Positions 1-10,421 of a stretch of 64,000 nucleotides of DNA are shown piece after piece. The stretch is from Pyrrhoderma lamaoense (taxonomy: Eukaryota; Basidiomycota; Agaricomycetes; Hymenochaetales; Hymenochaetaceae): NCBI GenBank assembly GCA_002794735.1, contig NBAZ01000002.1, positions 1,240,001-1,304,000 on the forward strand, read 5' to 3'. Under the pieces are notes generated by a model, which worked only from the letters and a program-made list of their open reading frames with translations, was not told where the DNA came from and did no database searches. A program made the position numbers and the translations under genes. Positions within the stretch are counted from its first letter, which is position 1, and every line of letters begins with the position of its first letter.

Positions 1-12
1 GACATAGTTCAG

Positions 13-999
13 TTAAAATTGTGGGGAAGAGTGGGTCTGCATAGCCATTACCTCTTCAATCTCCATATACAATTCTTCTTTCCAGTCAATTATTAAGAGG
101 AGCTTAAAAGACCATGTACTTGTGGGAGAAAGTACTATGTGATTGCCAGTGGAACATCGGAGTTCTGTCCAGTGAGGTGCTAACAGTTTTGTGTATAGGA
201 GTGTGGCCTCTAGTACTCCAAGACGCAACGCTAGCTCTTTCAATTGATGTACCTCTAGTCTGCATCAATAATGATAGTAAGCGTGAGATTTCTTCAGACT
301 TTCAAAAGGGGTCCTCACTGTAAATAGTTTTCACAAGATGTCTTGAATAAAATAGTTACAAATTGTACTTTATCATCGCTCATCTCGATAGAGCAGTCAA
401 GAAACTCTGATTGGCTTTGTAGTTGATAGGACCATACAACGTTCTCATCATTGTGTAGGTCAACAACCTGCAGAAGGTTTAAGGAGCGCTTAATAAAAAG
501 ATATCGCTTTCCAGGCGAAAGTTTTGCCAGAAAACGAGTATGTTGGGAGCGTGTGAGGGCATGATTAGGACTAGTAGCCTGCTTGTTTGGAATGTGTTTC
601 AACTCGTTCAATACTACAGAAGACCGCAGACGATACCGTGAAGTACCTCGAAGTCTGTGGAAATGAATGCGGGTCGCATCGACAACAAGCTTGCGTATAT
701 CAGACGTGGAGAGATTATTTATGTCAAGATATGGTGGCAATTCGGGGATAATAGAAGGATCAAGGCTATGCATAAATCGCAACCAAAGTTTCCGTACGCA
801 AGTGAGCCGTTGAAGCTGCCTACAAGACTTCAGGTTTTAATCATCAAATATCGGACGTTTAATACTCCCAATAACAATAAATAGACATACGAGTACATAC
901 CATCTCAAGAACTAAGATATCCTGAAGCTCCAAATAACAGAACAACATAGCAAAAACTTCTGGTGGAAGCTTGGAAATTTCCGCTTTACATGGAATCAT
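13..999 (-). CDS. F-box protein, 3' structure unresolved
   Basis: The first exon (999-901) begins MIPCKAEISKLPPEVFAML, a typical N-terminal F-box (LPPEVF, then hydrophobic residues). A GT-AG intron follows, and exon 2 from 815 continues with LTCVRKLW and a beta-rich region containing TRFLAKLSPGKRYLF and ENVVWSYQL, as in basidiomycete F-box proteins with WD-like C-termini. F-box proteins link SCF ubiquitin ligases to substrates; the target here is unknown. The exon-2 frame closes at about 315. A second coding-like stretch (243-13, containing NHIVLSPTSTWSFKLL) lies in a frame shifted by one base, with an in-frame stop at about 262. No canonical intron joins the two. The 3' end is therefore degenerate, mis-sequenced, or continues left of the window through another intron. 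The F-box call is good; the gene model is not. Confidence 0.6.
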
Positions 1000-1636
1000 T
1001 GGTTTCAATTCTTCGATTCAGGACTTGTACAGAGATTGAGTTTTCAGACCAGAGTTGAGGTACTGAGGTACTGAGGAGAAGGCCATCTGTAGTCGAGTAT
1101 TTTTATACGACGAAGCCTTAGCGGGGATAATAACTCTTAAAATGCGTGTTCAATGAGGCAGGGAGTCCGATTTTTTTAATGTGATGCGGACTATAAGTAT
1201 CACGTCTTCAGAAGTTAAAACGTACGTACGTGTGTTCACCATGTTCTGGTGATATCTTCTTTTGGTGTACCTGACTAAGTAGCTATAAAGATAAACACAG
1301 GCGCCGGGGATGGATTCATATAGATGTAATGATAATCAGCTGTAGTCATGAAGGAGATAAACTTAGAACTTAAGCGCCGCGCCGCAAGTCCCTGTGGGGA
1401 TTATGCCCTGGGCCTCTGGATAGTCTACATCTTCATAGAACAGTATAGGTTAGATAGTATATAAATATGCATTGTAGATGAAATCTTAAAAACGTGACAG
1501 TTGCGTATAAACGTATACATAATATAAATCATAGACCTGAAAGGTGGAAAACTGAAGAATAGATTTGATGTCTATCAAGAGATGTATCGCACCAAGCAAG
1601 ATGAAGACAGCAGAAATAATCAATAGTTGTACAGTC
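1000..1636. other. intergenic
   Basis: This stretch lies between the 5' end of the F-box gene and the 3' end of ASF1. It is AT-rich with a short direct duplication (gaggtactgaggtactgagg, about 1057-1076). No coding exon was recognised. Confidence 0.5.
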
Positions 1637-2350
1637 CTACGACACTTTGGCTGGAGCTGATGAGACATTCTCTTTATCCTTTTCTTCTTCATCTTCTGCC
1701 AAATCATCCGCAGAAGGGACTGCAGCAGATTGGGCAGCACCAATTGCAACTGGGGTCGAGGTCTGACCAGGTGATACGTCCCTATATGAAGTCGTTAATT
1801 AAAACGTCATTCAAGAAGCGCATGTACAAACGTACCACTTGATCTGAAATCGTGTAACCCGGGGTTTTTTATTGATATCCCGAACTAGTTTGTCAATAAG
1901 AATTTCTGATGGTGGATCCTCATTCATCTCCTTCGTATCATACTCAGTATTCTGGTAGTATCCAACGCGCACAAACTCTTGATCATTGTAGCTACCAGTG
2001 AATATGAGGGCTGCAACTCCGAGGATATCTTCCTTTGGAATGAGTCGGTGGTCTGGTGCAGGACTTTCAAAGGTAAACTTATTGGTTCCGACGGGTACAG
2101 GACCGACAAGACACGAGTCTAGCTCCTGGTCTAGTTCCTCCTTTTCTGGAGAAGAAACATATATCAATCTCCATTCAAGATCATCAGGTAATTCTGCGAT
2201 GCATTCAAATAGAACGCTGAAGCAATATGAATCCGTAAATTTTGCCGGATTATTCAAAAATTCAATGTTCTGGATGGAGAAAGAGTTAGACAGAGTTACT
2301 AAGCATAGACATATTATAAGTTCTCATACTTTGATTGTTACAATGGACAT
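1637..2350 (-). CDS. ASF1: histone chaperone ASF1
   Basis: ASF1 binds the H3-H4 dimer and delivers it for replication-coupled and replication-independent nucleosome assembly. Three exons: 2350-2330, 2269-1836 and 1781-1637, totalling 600 nt (199 aa). Exon 1 encodes MSIVTIK and splices to NIEFLNNPAKF, the classic ASF1 N-terminus. The core keeps FECIAELPDDLEWRLIYV, DQELDSCLVGPVPVGTNKF, EDILGVAALIFTGSY and PRVTRFQIKW, which form the immunoglobulin-like fold and histone-binding face. A short acidic tail (ADDLAEDEEEKDKEN) follows the last intron, as in yeasts and other fungi. All splice sites are GT-AG and the frame is intact. The start is set by the conserved N-terminus. An MCB-like ACGCGT sits 47 bp upstream, matching expected S-phase expression. 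Confidence 0.95.
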
Positions 2351-2396
2351 CGTGCAGAATGTGGTGAAGCGTGGAGAAGTCTCCTTGTGCTTGAAG

Positions 2397-2402
2397 ACGC
2401 GT
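2397..2402 (-). promoter_or_regulatory. MCB-like box (ACGCGT) upstream of ASF1
   Basis: A perfect MluI cell-cycle box, followed by the related cgcgttcgcg, lies 47-52 bp upstream of the ASF1 start codon. MBF-type factors bind ACGCGT in fungal S-phase genes. Function here is inferred from position only. A CACGTG also occurs at 2441-2446. Confidence 0.4.
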
Positions 2403-2712
2403 CGCGTTCGCGTTTCAAACAAATTGTCACACATAGGAATCACGTGTTCACAAAGAAAGTCACGTTACATCTAATATGGTAATTTGCTACTCGTCGAATA
2501 TTCTTGAAAGTTCTCGCCTCCACCATTACGAACCCGTAGTGTCTCAAGGAATCTCGAAGCGCATAGAATAGAACCTTAATAAGAATGGCGTACGCAACCC
2601 CACTTTGTAGCTCCTGTATAAATACCTGCTTTGTATCTTGGAATCTTGGAAAAAGTGATACGCTTTTTGTCTGCCACAAGTCCAACATCACCCAACAGCT
2701 TTCAGTTCACTA
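2403..2712. other. intergenic, divergent promoter region
   Basis: This is the region between the divergent ASF1 and BAG-domain genes. It holds the CACGTG at 2441-2446 and a TATA-like tataaata at about 2616. No coding exon was recognised. Confidence 0.5.
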
Positions 2713-4338
2713 ATGGCGTACTACTACCATGATCCATCCTCGTACGCCAACACCTTCTTTTACTCTCCCTATACTCGTAGACGCCCTTCGCCTCCCCCGA
2801 TGACCTACTATCCTTCTCGTTCCGATCCCTACTTGCGATCCCTAGCAGAGGAACAAGCTGTCCGCTCTGCGCTCCAGAACCAGGTACGGAGGGAGCGTGA
2901 AGCACGTCGTCGCCTTGCTGAAGAAAGTGCTCGTACACGAATTCTTGAACAAGCAAAGAGGGAAGCCCAACTTCGAGCACAGCAACAGCGCCATCGGTCA
3001 CATCATGGATACCCCAGTGCCTATGGGTATCCTTATGGTTTCGAGGAGGGTGAAGAAGGTGAAGAGGAAGAAGGGAGAGATAGCTACATTGACGCTGGTC
3101 CTTATGAATACTATCGTGCTCCTATGCATGTCCCGTCCAGGATGCAGCCAACCCAAGGGGTACCAAAAACAAAGTCTACTTCTCCAACTCATCCGCGTTC
3201 ATATCCAAAGCTGCCAAGAGATGCCGAGGTTCGTATCCCAATGTGTACGCTAAGCCAAGTTTTTTTGTTACTAATATCTTGACAACGTAGATGTATGAGG
3301 AGGATGTATCAGCACCAAAAGTCTCAATCCCGATATCATCTCCAAATTTCAAACCTAAGAAACCAGCCGAAGTTGCTGTAGAGGTTCCTCAGTTGTCTGA
3401 GAAGAACAGACCTCTGCTGCTATTTCAAAAGCTCTTTCAACGATTTCAAACATCCGTTCCCGCTTCTGTAACATTCTTTCGTCGTTTTCCTTCCCGGAGA
3501 CAGTGGAATTTGCATCAGATCCGAAGAGCTTTGAACCAAATTCTGAAGAAAGACCGAAGCTATCTTACGCGAAGTGCAACGCACCAATTCATGGACATGA
3601 AGATGCACTCATCCGTTTGTTACAGGAATTGGATGCGATCGAATCTCATGGAGATAATCATGTACGAGAATCACGCCGAGAGTTAGTTAGGGATATTGAA
3701 GCTGAACTTGCACGGATTGACACGGAAGTTCGGAATCGTTGGGAAGAGGCGAGGGCCTCTTCCGTCAACGTAGAAAAGTTGTCAGTGAACGCTGTAGATG
3801 AGGGAAAACAGGTTGCAGAAAAAGCTGTTGCTATCCCGACCGATGCGGTTATGGAGGTTGAGGAAACCGGGTTCTCTTCAGAACAGTCTAAGATCCCGAA
3901 TGTCGAGACTGAAGTCGGCTCGCAAGCACACGTATCTGGCATACCTACGGCACCAAACTCTGGAGCAGAGGTTAATACTACCATGATGGATTCTGGGCTC
4001 GATGTCGCCGAAGTCACAGCCCCCATCTCGAAAGACGCTGAAGCGAACTCGCCCCACCCATATCCAATACTACTCTAGAGACATTCCATGATAATGGAAG
4101 TCTTCAAGAGAGTATGGAGACGGATACAAATCATGAGGTAAATACAACATCTACTGGACAAGTGATTCCCGAGGAGGAGACACAATCAGAAGCAGATGTT
4201 GAAACCGAGATGATTATGGTCGAATCCGATGCTGATGCAGACACTGTTTCTACACAACCTGTAGTTTCGTCGACTCCAGTGGTAGCTGCTTTAAGTCCCT
4301 CACATGTTCAACCTGAACATGAATTTGTGCTAGTTTAG
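2713..4338 (+). CDS. BAG-domain protein (three apparent 1-nt deletions)
   Basis: BAG domains bind the Hsp70 ATPase domain and act as nucleotide-exchange or adaptor modules. The N-terminus is Tyr/Pro-rich (MAYYYHDPSSYANTFFY). A charged coiled coil (RREREARRRLAEESARTRI) and an acidic Gly/Glu stretch follow. The BAG domain lies at about 3608-3750, with RLLQELDAIESHGDNHVRES and LVRDIEAELARIDTEV. A long Thr/Ser/Val/Glu-rich tail ends the protein. One intron (3243-3290) is likely. The reading frame jumps three times, near 3238 (CCC), 3400 (gagaagaa) and 4046 (cgcccc), each like the loss of one base. Exons 2713-3242 plus 3291-4338 give 1578 nt, and three added bases give 527 codons. Coding character continues unbroken across each jump, so sequencing error is likelier than decay. 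Confidence 0.75.
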
Positions 4339-4846
4339 TTTTGCCATACTTTGTTCTCACTTAGCTCATATTCCCTTTCTCTTTATTTCACGACAAGGGT
4401 CTTCTTCCTTCACAGTGTATTTTTAATGATTTATTGAACTTGTACCACTATAGTGAAGTCATCAGCATATCCTTTTCGAATTTCGAAATTCTTGAAGACA
4501 ATAATAACATATAATAAACCTTCATTATTAACATCTATCAGTTGAGAATATACAATTCCACAATAAAACAAAGAGTAATATTGATATCTAAATCCAATGG
4601 GAATACAACATAGTGTGCGAGGGTGAGGGGTGGAAGGAAAGAAAGTCCTTTGAAGAAATCGTTATCAATGACAAATGCGGCATGAGAGTGAAATGAATAG
4701 CAGATGAGGGGAAAAGGGGAAGAGATACAAGATGTTTGCATATATAGTCAAGTAGATTCCTCAGCTTCAATGGCCTAGCCATGAACTCGTTCAGTGATGA
4801 CTGCCAATTTCAGCCAAGTAACTTAAGTGCTGATCTAAAGTTAAGC
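4339..4846. other. intergenic, convergent 3' ends
   Basis: This AT-rich stretch lies between the 3' ends of the BAG gene and the minus-strand F-box/LRR-like gene. The short minus ORFs at 4538-4782 lack coding character. Confidence 0.5.
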
Positions 4847-6801
4847 CTAGATCAATTCCTCTTTCGAGCATGTTGTTAAAAACTCCATAGGTAGCTTCGC
4901 ATCGAGATAAAAGAGAGGTAGTCGGTGAAGGCGTTCCTGCGAACTATGTATGAACCTTGTCAAGTGAATCGAGTCGGTTATTCCAAATCCAGGCATTACC
5001 TCCGCAAGCCTGATACCTGATGTGTAATCGAGTGGGCCAAATAGATAAGGTACTTGGCAGAGAGGGATGTCTCGCGTTGTATTGTAGCCTGAATTGGAGC
5101 GGAGATGATAAATGTGCGTAGGTAGGGCAGATTATCGACAATTGTGGTTAGATGTTGGTCGAGACATATAATTGTAGAACGGCTGCGTCTATTCAGATCA
5201 CCCAAGCTCCGTGTAGAACCTTGCGAGTAACGATGATGGTGAGACCTACGCCATTTCTGGTGAAGCCGCTCTACAGGATGCGCCTCCATTGAGATAGAAT
5301 GATTGAAGTGCATTTCTATGTTCTCGATGAACTGAGGCAGAGCTCCTTTCTCAGCTAGATCAGAAAGCGTAGATGCGGCGATATAAAACATAGGGTGAGT
5401 ATATTTCGCATGCTCGCTATCAGACAGAACATAAAGACGGAATTTAGAAAGATTTAAGCAAGAAGGAAGGAGCTTGTATAGCGGAGCAAAGACATATTTA
5501 AGGCTGTCGAGGACTTCCGCAGGAGTTTCAGAATGCCATCGTTCATCTGTGAGGATAACGGTGAGCGTTTCTAGCTTTCCAAGACAACATCTAGTTGTTT
5601 CAAGTAAGTCTCGGCGTGCTTTACTTGATTCCTCGTATCTCATATTACCCTGAAGATCGTGGCTGAGTTCCTCCAAAGTCCTGATGGTTATTGTCAATGA
5701 GTCCAATGCGTAATCTTCGCGTGGAAGGAGAAGCCAATTCAATACCTCTGGGGAGACATTTCTAGAAGTATTAAGTTCGATATGCTTGAGACTTTTAGGC
5801 GGTCTCATTTTATGGAATGCCGGGCCTTTGATTTCATCCTTTAATTCTTCCCCAACTTTCTCAAGACGCGAAGCCCAGTTTGTGACGGATAAGAATTCTA
5901 GATTTTCCATTTTTTCGAGTTGTTTACATAAATGGAACATCTCGAAGCAAGCAGGTAGTTTTTCCATACCGTCAAAGGAGCGTCCAAACTCGGGATCTAT
6001 TTGAGTAGAGTCAACCATATAGTGCTTTAACCAAAGGTTTTGGAGTCTTTTAACCTTATCTGCGATGATCTCTAAGCACACTCTGACATAGAAAGGAGGC
6101 ATAAGGTAATTCTCATGCCATGTCATTGAGCTACAAAAGACCAGGGATTTAACTGCTGGTGTAATATCGAATAATGTTTCAAGCAACCAGATATCGGGTT
6201 GAGTAGCACCAGTGGCTTCATTTTCTATGGTCCAGTATATAATAATTTCAGTCACCCAGTCACCACATAGTGGCGAGCATAGAAACTCTTTAATTCGATG
6301 GTAAGGAATCACGGCTCGACGACGAAAAAAGCTGCGGGCAATACCGCGCCAACCCTTGCTCACGAGTGACATCGCTTGCAAATCTGAGCTGTTTGATCTA
6401 GTCGCAAGAAGAGGTTCCTGTTCATCCGCAAGCAGATCCAAAGGAGGGGAGCTATCCATTATATACTCGGCTACTAGATCAACAGCTGCTAGCGGTGGTC
6501 CAGAGAGTTTTTTAGCGGTTTCTTCTGTAGTAGTAAGAATTTGATCACTACGTTGTTGCCTTTGCCCTGAGATAAGCTTGAACAAGTCATCACAGTAATT
6601 AAACGATATTTCTTCTGGTTTGAATGATTCGTCAAGAATCAAATTGCAGACTTTGCTGAAAATGTCATATGGAAACTTGTCCTCAAGGTACAACGCCGCT
6701 AATCTGGCCTCAGAAACAGATCTGAATTTGAGTGCCGTAGGGTTTCCGTCAAAGGTACACTCGATTGTACAGGGATCCTCTTTTTCATCTGGATCAGACA
6801 T
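4847..6801 (-). CDS. F-box/LRR-like hypothetical protein, intronless
   Basis: A single-exon gene of about 651 codons starts at 6801 with MSDPDEKEDPC. I do not recognise a named family. The central part has an F-box-like helix (QAMSLVSKGWRGIARSFF). It is followed by repeated leucine-rich stretches (AVKSLVFCSSMTWHENYL, LEFLSVTNW, LKHIELNTSR, LDSLTITI, LETLTVIL). This layout is typical of the large basidiomycete family of F-box/LRR-like proteins of unknown target. The continuous frame closes at 4996 with GLRR. An adjacent frame carries a convincing C-terminus (LDYTSGIRLAEVMPGFG, ending KEELI and a stop at 4847), so one base seems missing near 5035-5055. The span of 1955 nt plus one equals 652 codons. 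Nucleic-acid data alone cannot tell which end is right. Confidence 0.65.
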
Positions 6802-7061
6802 TTTCTGGTTTCGGTAGTTGTGGTGGTTTCAGGGAAAGCGTCAAAAATAGAAGCGCGTTAGAACGTAGCCTTAATTGGAAAGAATATTCGATAAATGATC
6901 ACGACGATCATTAATTCTTCCAAAGTAAGAAGTTGCTGAAGACACGTAGGGTGTATCAGATGAATATTCATCCATTCTGCCACGTACGACCACGAAAGAG
7001 GGGAGGACTACTTAAGGCTTACAGCACTGAACATTTCCTTCGGATGTGTTGATTTAATACA

Positions 7062-9996
7062 ATGATCTATCAACGCTCTCTGGCCGCCTTTTTGACTTTC
7101 GTAATCTTTTTGTCCTGCTTTCTACGATCCACAACAGCCTCCATTCTTGCTATAGACTATGGCACTGAATTCATTAAAGCTTCATTAATAAAACCTGGCG
7201 TCCCCTTTGATGTGCTCTTGAACAGAGATTCTAAACGCAAAATTGCATCTTCTGTCGCTTGGAAAGGGGACGAGAGATTATTTGGTGCAGAAGCCTTTAA
7301 CCTTGTGAGTACAAGATATTTCAGTTCCTTCTGAATCTTTAATAAGAAATAAATTAGGCAACTCGATTCCCAACTGACTCCTTCACATACCTTAAACTCC
7401 TTCAAGGCGTGCCTTTCGACTCCGATCCAGTCAACGTGTTCAGGTCTATAAGCCCTGCCGAATTAGTTCCTACAAGTAGAGGCACTGTTGGGATACGCCG
7501 GGGAGACGATGATGGCACGGAGTACAGTGTGGAAGAGCTGATTGGAATGCAATTATCTTACGTCAAAGAACTTGCTGAATCTTATGGGAGTCCCGATTCA
7601 CATGAAGCAGTTCGAGACGCTGTTTTAGTTGTCCCACCATATTTTACGCAGTTTGAGCGTGATGCTATAGTCGATGCTTTAGAAATCGCTGGTTTACGCC
7701 TTGCAGCCCTTGTCAATGATGGCTCTGCTGTTGCTCTCAACTATGCGATGACTCGCTCATTTTCAGATAAGAAGGAATGGCATGTTATATATGACGCTGG
7801 TGCCGGAGGCATTCGTGCAACAGTTGTGTCCTTTGAATCTCTAAAGCTAACAGGAAGAAAAGAGAAAGAAGGAACCCAGATAACTGTCGCCGGTGTTGGC
7901 TTTGACCGCTCAGCTGGAGGTATAGAACTTGACCGCAGACTGAGGGATATACTCACTCAAGATTTCGAGCTTAAGCACAAGCGTGCTATTACGAACGATG
8001 CGCGGGGAATGGCTCGCTTGTGGAAAGAAGCTGGACGTGTCAAAGCTATTCTAAGTGCTAATACGGAAGCGACTGCTAGTGTTGAGAGCATCGCGTTTGA
8101 TATTGACTATAAAACAAGGGTCTCTCGGACGGCGTTTGAGGATGCTTGCTCCGATCTTCGCCCAAAGTTTGCGCAACCTATTTTAGATGCAATTATCAAT
8201 GCTGGACTCACGCTCGATAATATTACTTCTGTGATCTTGACTGGAGGCCATTCGCGTACTCCCATGGTCCAGGCATCAGTAAGAGCCGCAGTTGGTGATA
8301 ACAAGATTGCTACCAGTGTAAATGCTGATGAAGCAGCGGTTCTCGGTGCCGCCCTTTATGGTGCTTCTGTCAGCCCACAATTTCGTAGCACGAAAGATAT
8401 CAAAATAACAGATATCATTCCATATGATATTCAAATTTCATACCCTGCCCAACCGAAAACGGATTCTGACGATGTTACTGAGTCACAGGCCCCTCTATCA
8501 TCGACGAGGATTCTTCATAGTGTAGTTTTCCCAGCAGGATCAAAGGTCGGCAGCAAGAAAACTATGACATTCAAGCGAAAAGATGACTTTGTTGTAAAAA
8601 TGGGATACAAAGACACCGTTGGTTTGTGAGTTGTCTTATTATAACTCATATGATCTGATTTAATGATCATATATCTAGTGGATTCCCAAGTGAGCTTTTA
8701 GAAGCTGAAATTACTGGTATAAAGGATGCATTCTCTGAGCTAGCTGAGGCCGGCGCCACTGAGCCTGTTGTGAAAGCAGTCTTACAACTTTCAGAATCAG
8801 GTTTCGCCGGTCTCCAGGATGCTGTTGCAACTAGTAACATAAAGAAAAATAGTGGTTCTTTCTCTGGTATGTGATTTCTCAATCATATCAAATCTCTCTG
8901 TCCTAAAGTTATGTATAGATAGGTTAAAAGGTTTCTTTGGTAGCGATAAGAACGAGGATGAAGAAGGGTCTTCATCCTCTAGCTCAAGCACCGAGGACCC
9001 TATTCCCACCTCATCGTTATCTTCTGCCTCTGAGGATACCCCAAGTAGCGACATAAAAAGGAGAAAAGAAGTCAGAGACACCATACCTCTAAAGCTGACT
9101 ATCAAGCCATTATCAATTCCGGCTTTGTCACCAGGTGAACTCCGCAAGTCCCGCGATCGGTATGATTCTTTGATATGCTCTTATACCTAATCATCTTTTA
9201 ACTTTAAATATCAGTTTGATTTCTCTTGATACTGCAGAAGCTGCAAAACGCCGTAAAGAAGAAGCTCGTAATGGACTAGAAGCATATTTATATCGCCTTC
9301 GGGATCTTCTTGACGATGAACATGAAAATCCTTTCAAGAAGTGTTCGACTTTAGATGAGCGAAGATTGATTGAAGAGAAAGTCTATGAATTCTTACGCTG
9401 GATGAGTGATGAAGCGGATGAAGCTGAATTGATCGATTTCTGGGAGAGAAAGGATATCCTTGAGTTAGTGCTATATCATTCCAATGACACTAGAAACCTG
9501 ATACCATTACACTTCCAGACGCTTAGAACGACCTATCCAATTTCGCTATACCGAAATTGAAGCATTCCCTTCGATCCTAAACAACTCGCAAAGAATAAAT
9601 TGGATGACTCGCATGTTTATCACAGAAGCGCATAAGAACTTAACTATGGAATTGCAGCCCGATGGAATCCCTGCTGCCTATACTGCGCAAGAAATTGACG
9701 ACCTTGAGGTTAAATTAAAGGAACATGAGAAGTGGCTGGCAGAATGGGTTGAAAAACAGAAGAGTGTTAAGCCTTACGAGGATCCAGTCATATTGACGTC
9801 AGAGATGAAGTCTAGGGCAACAACGCTTGAGAGCGCTCTGTTAAAGCTGATGAAGAGAAAGCCACCAAAAGCGAGAAAGAGTACCGGTACCTCCTCATCT
9901 ACTTCTGGCTCTTCTTCTCCATCAGTATCAGCAACAAAATCGGAGTCTCCAGGGAGCTCGGACTCGAACTCTCAGAAAACCCACGATGAATTATAG
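7062..9996 (+). CDS. LHS1: ER lumenal Hsp70-family chaperone LHS1 (HYOU1/GRP170 type)
   Basis: Lhs1 is a large Hsp70 of the ER lumen that acts as nucleotide-exchange factor for BiP/Kar2 during translocation and folding. Six exons: 7062-7304, 7358-8625, 8679-8866, 8919-9159, 9215-9463 and 9519-9996, totalling 2667 nt (888 aa), all GT-AG and fully in frame. A signal peptide (about residues 1-27) precedes the ATPase motif ILAIDYGTEFIKASLI. VIYDAGAGGIRATVV is a phosphate-2 motif diverged from that of canonical Hsp70s, as in this subfamily, and ILTGGHSRTPMVQ is the adenosine motif. An acidic Ser-rich insert (SSSSSSSTEDPIPTSS) separates the beta domain from a long C-terminal helical region. The protein ends KTHDEL, an HDEL-type ER-retrieval signal. 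The promoter contains a ccacgtacgaccacg stretch (6980-6994), which could bind bZIP stress factors; this is untested. Confidence 0.94.
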
Positions 9997-10421
9997 TGTG
10001 CAATTAGATCCTACTTTTTTTTCATACTTATAACTAGAAAAGTAGTACGGCTGATGCCTTAGATCATCTAAGTTCTCCTTATATTTTTGTATCTTATGTG
10101 GATCAGGAGCTAAATTTTTTTGATATATCATTATGCATGCCTTCCTTCAGAATACTGTCGGGTGATGACGAATCTCTTTTTCTAATACACGTGAGGTTTG
10201 AAAGTCAAGGGTGAGGCATCGCTGGCTTAACAGTAACTCTCAGTTACTCTGGGGTGTTCACTCCTACAAAACCTTCACTGAATTACTCAACCTTGTTTCA
10301 CTTACACTGTTACAAAATTTTAGGTTAAGGCACGTGACAGTCACGTGAAGCGTGTACAAGTGAAGTGCTACTGTACTGTAACCACGCGTCTCAACAAAAG
10401 CGCACTTCTTCTTGAACTATC
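9997..10421. other. intergenic with E-box palindrome
   Basis: This is the tandem gap between LHS1 and the helicase gene. It includes T-rich 3' sequence and the CACGTG palindrome listed separately. No exon was recognised. Confidence 0.5.
10331..10347 (+). promoter_or_regulatory. paired CACGTG palindrome upstream of the helicase gene
   Basis: The 17-bp sequence cacgtgacagtcacgtg is a perfect odd-length palindrome containing two CACGTG cores 11 bp apart, one helical turn. It lies 75-91 bp before the start codon at 10422. Cbf1/USF-type bHLH proteins recognise GTCACGTG. The role is inferred from position and symmetry. Confidence 0.45.

Noticed and set aside
2440..2691. 83-codon minus ORF in the ASF1/BAG promoter
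   Set aside because: Overlaps the promoter region and shows no family resemblance; chance open frame.
3306..3409. 104-nt intron in the BAG gene that would restore frame
   Set aside because: Ends fit GT-AG and length is right, but the sequence inside is strongly coding-like (SIPISSPNFKPKKPAEV). A one-base loss is simpler.
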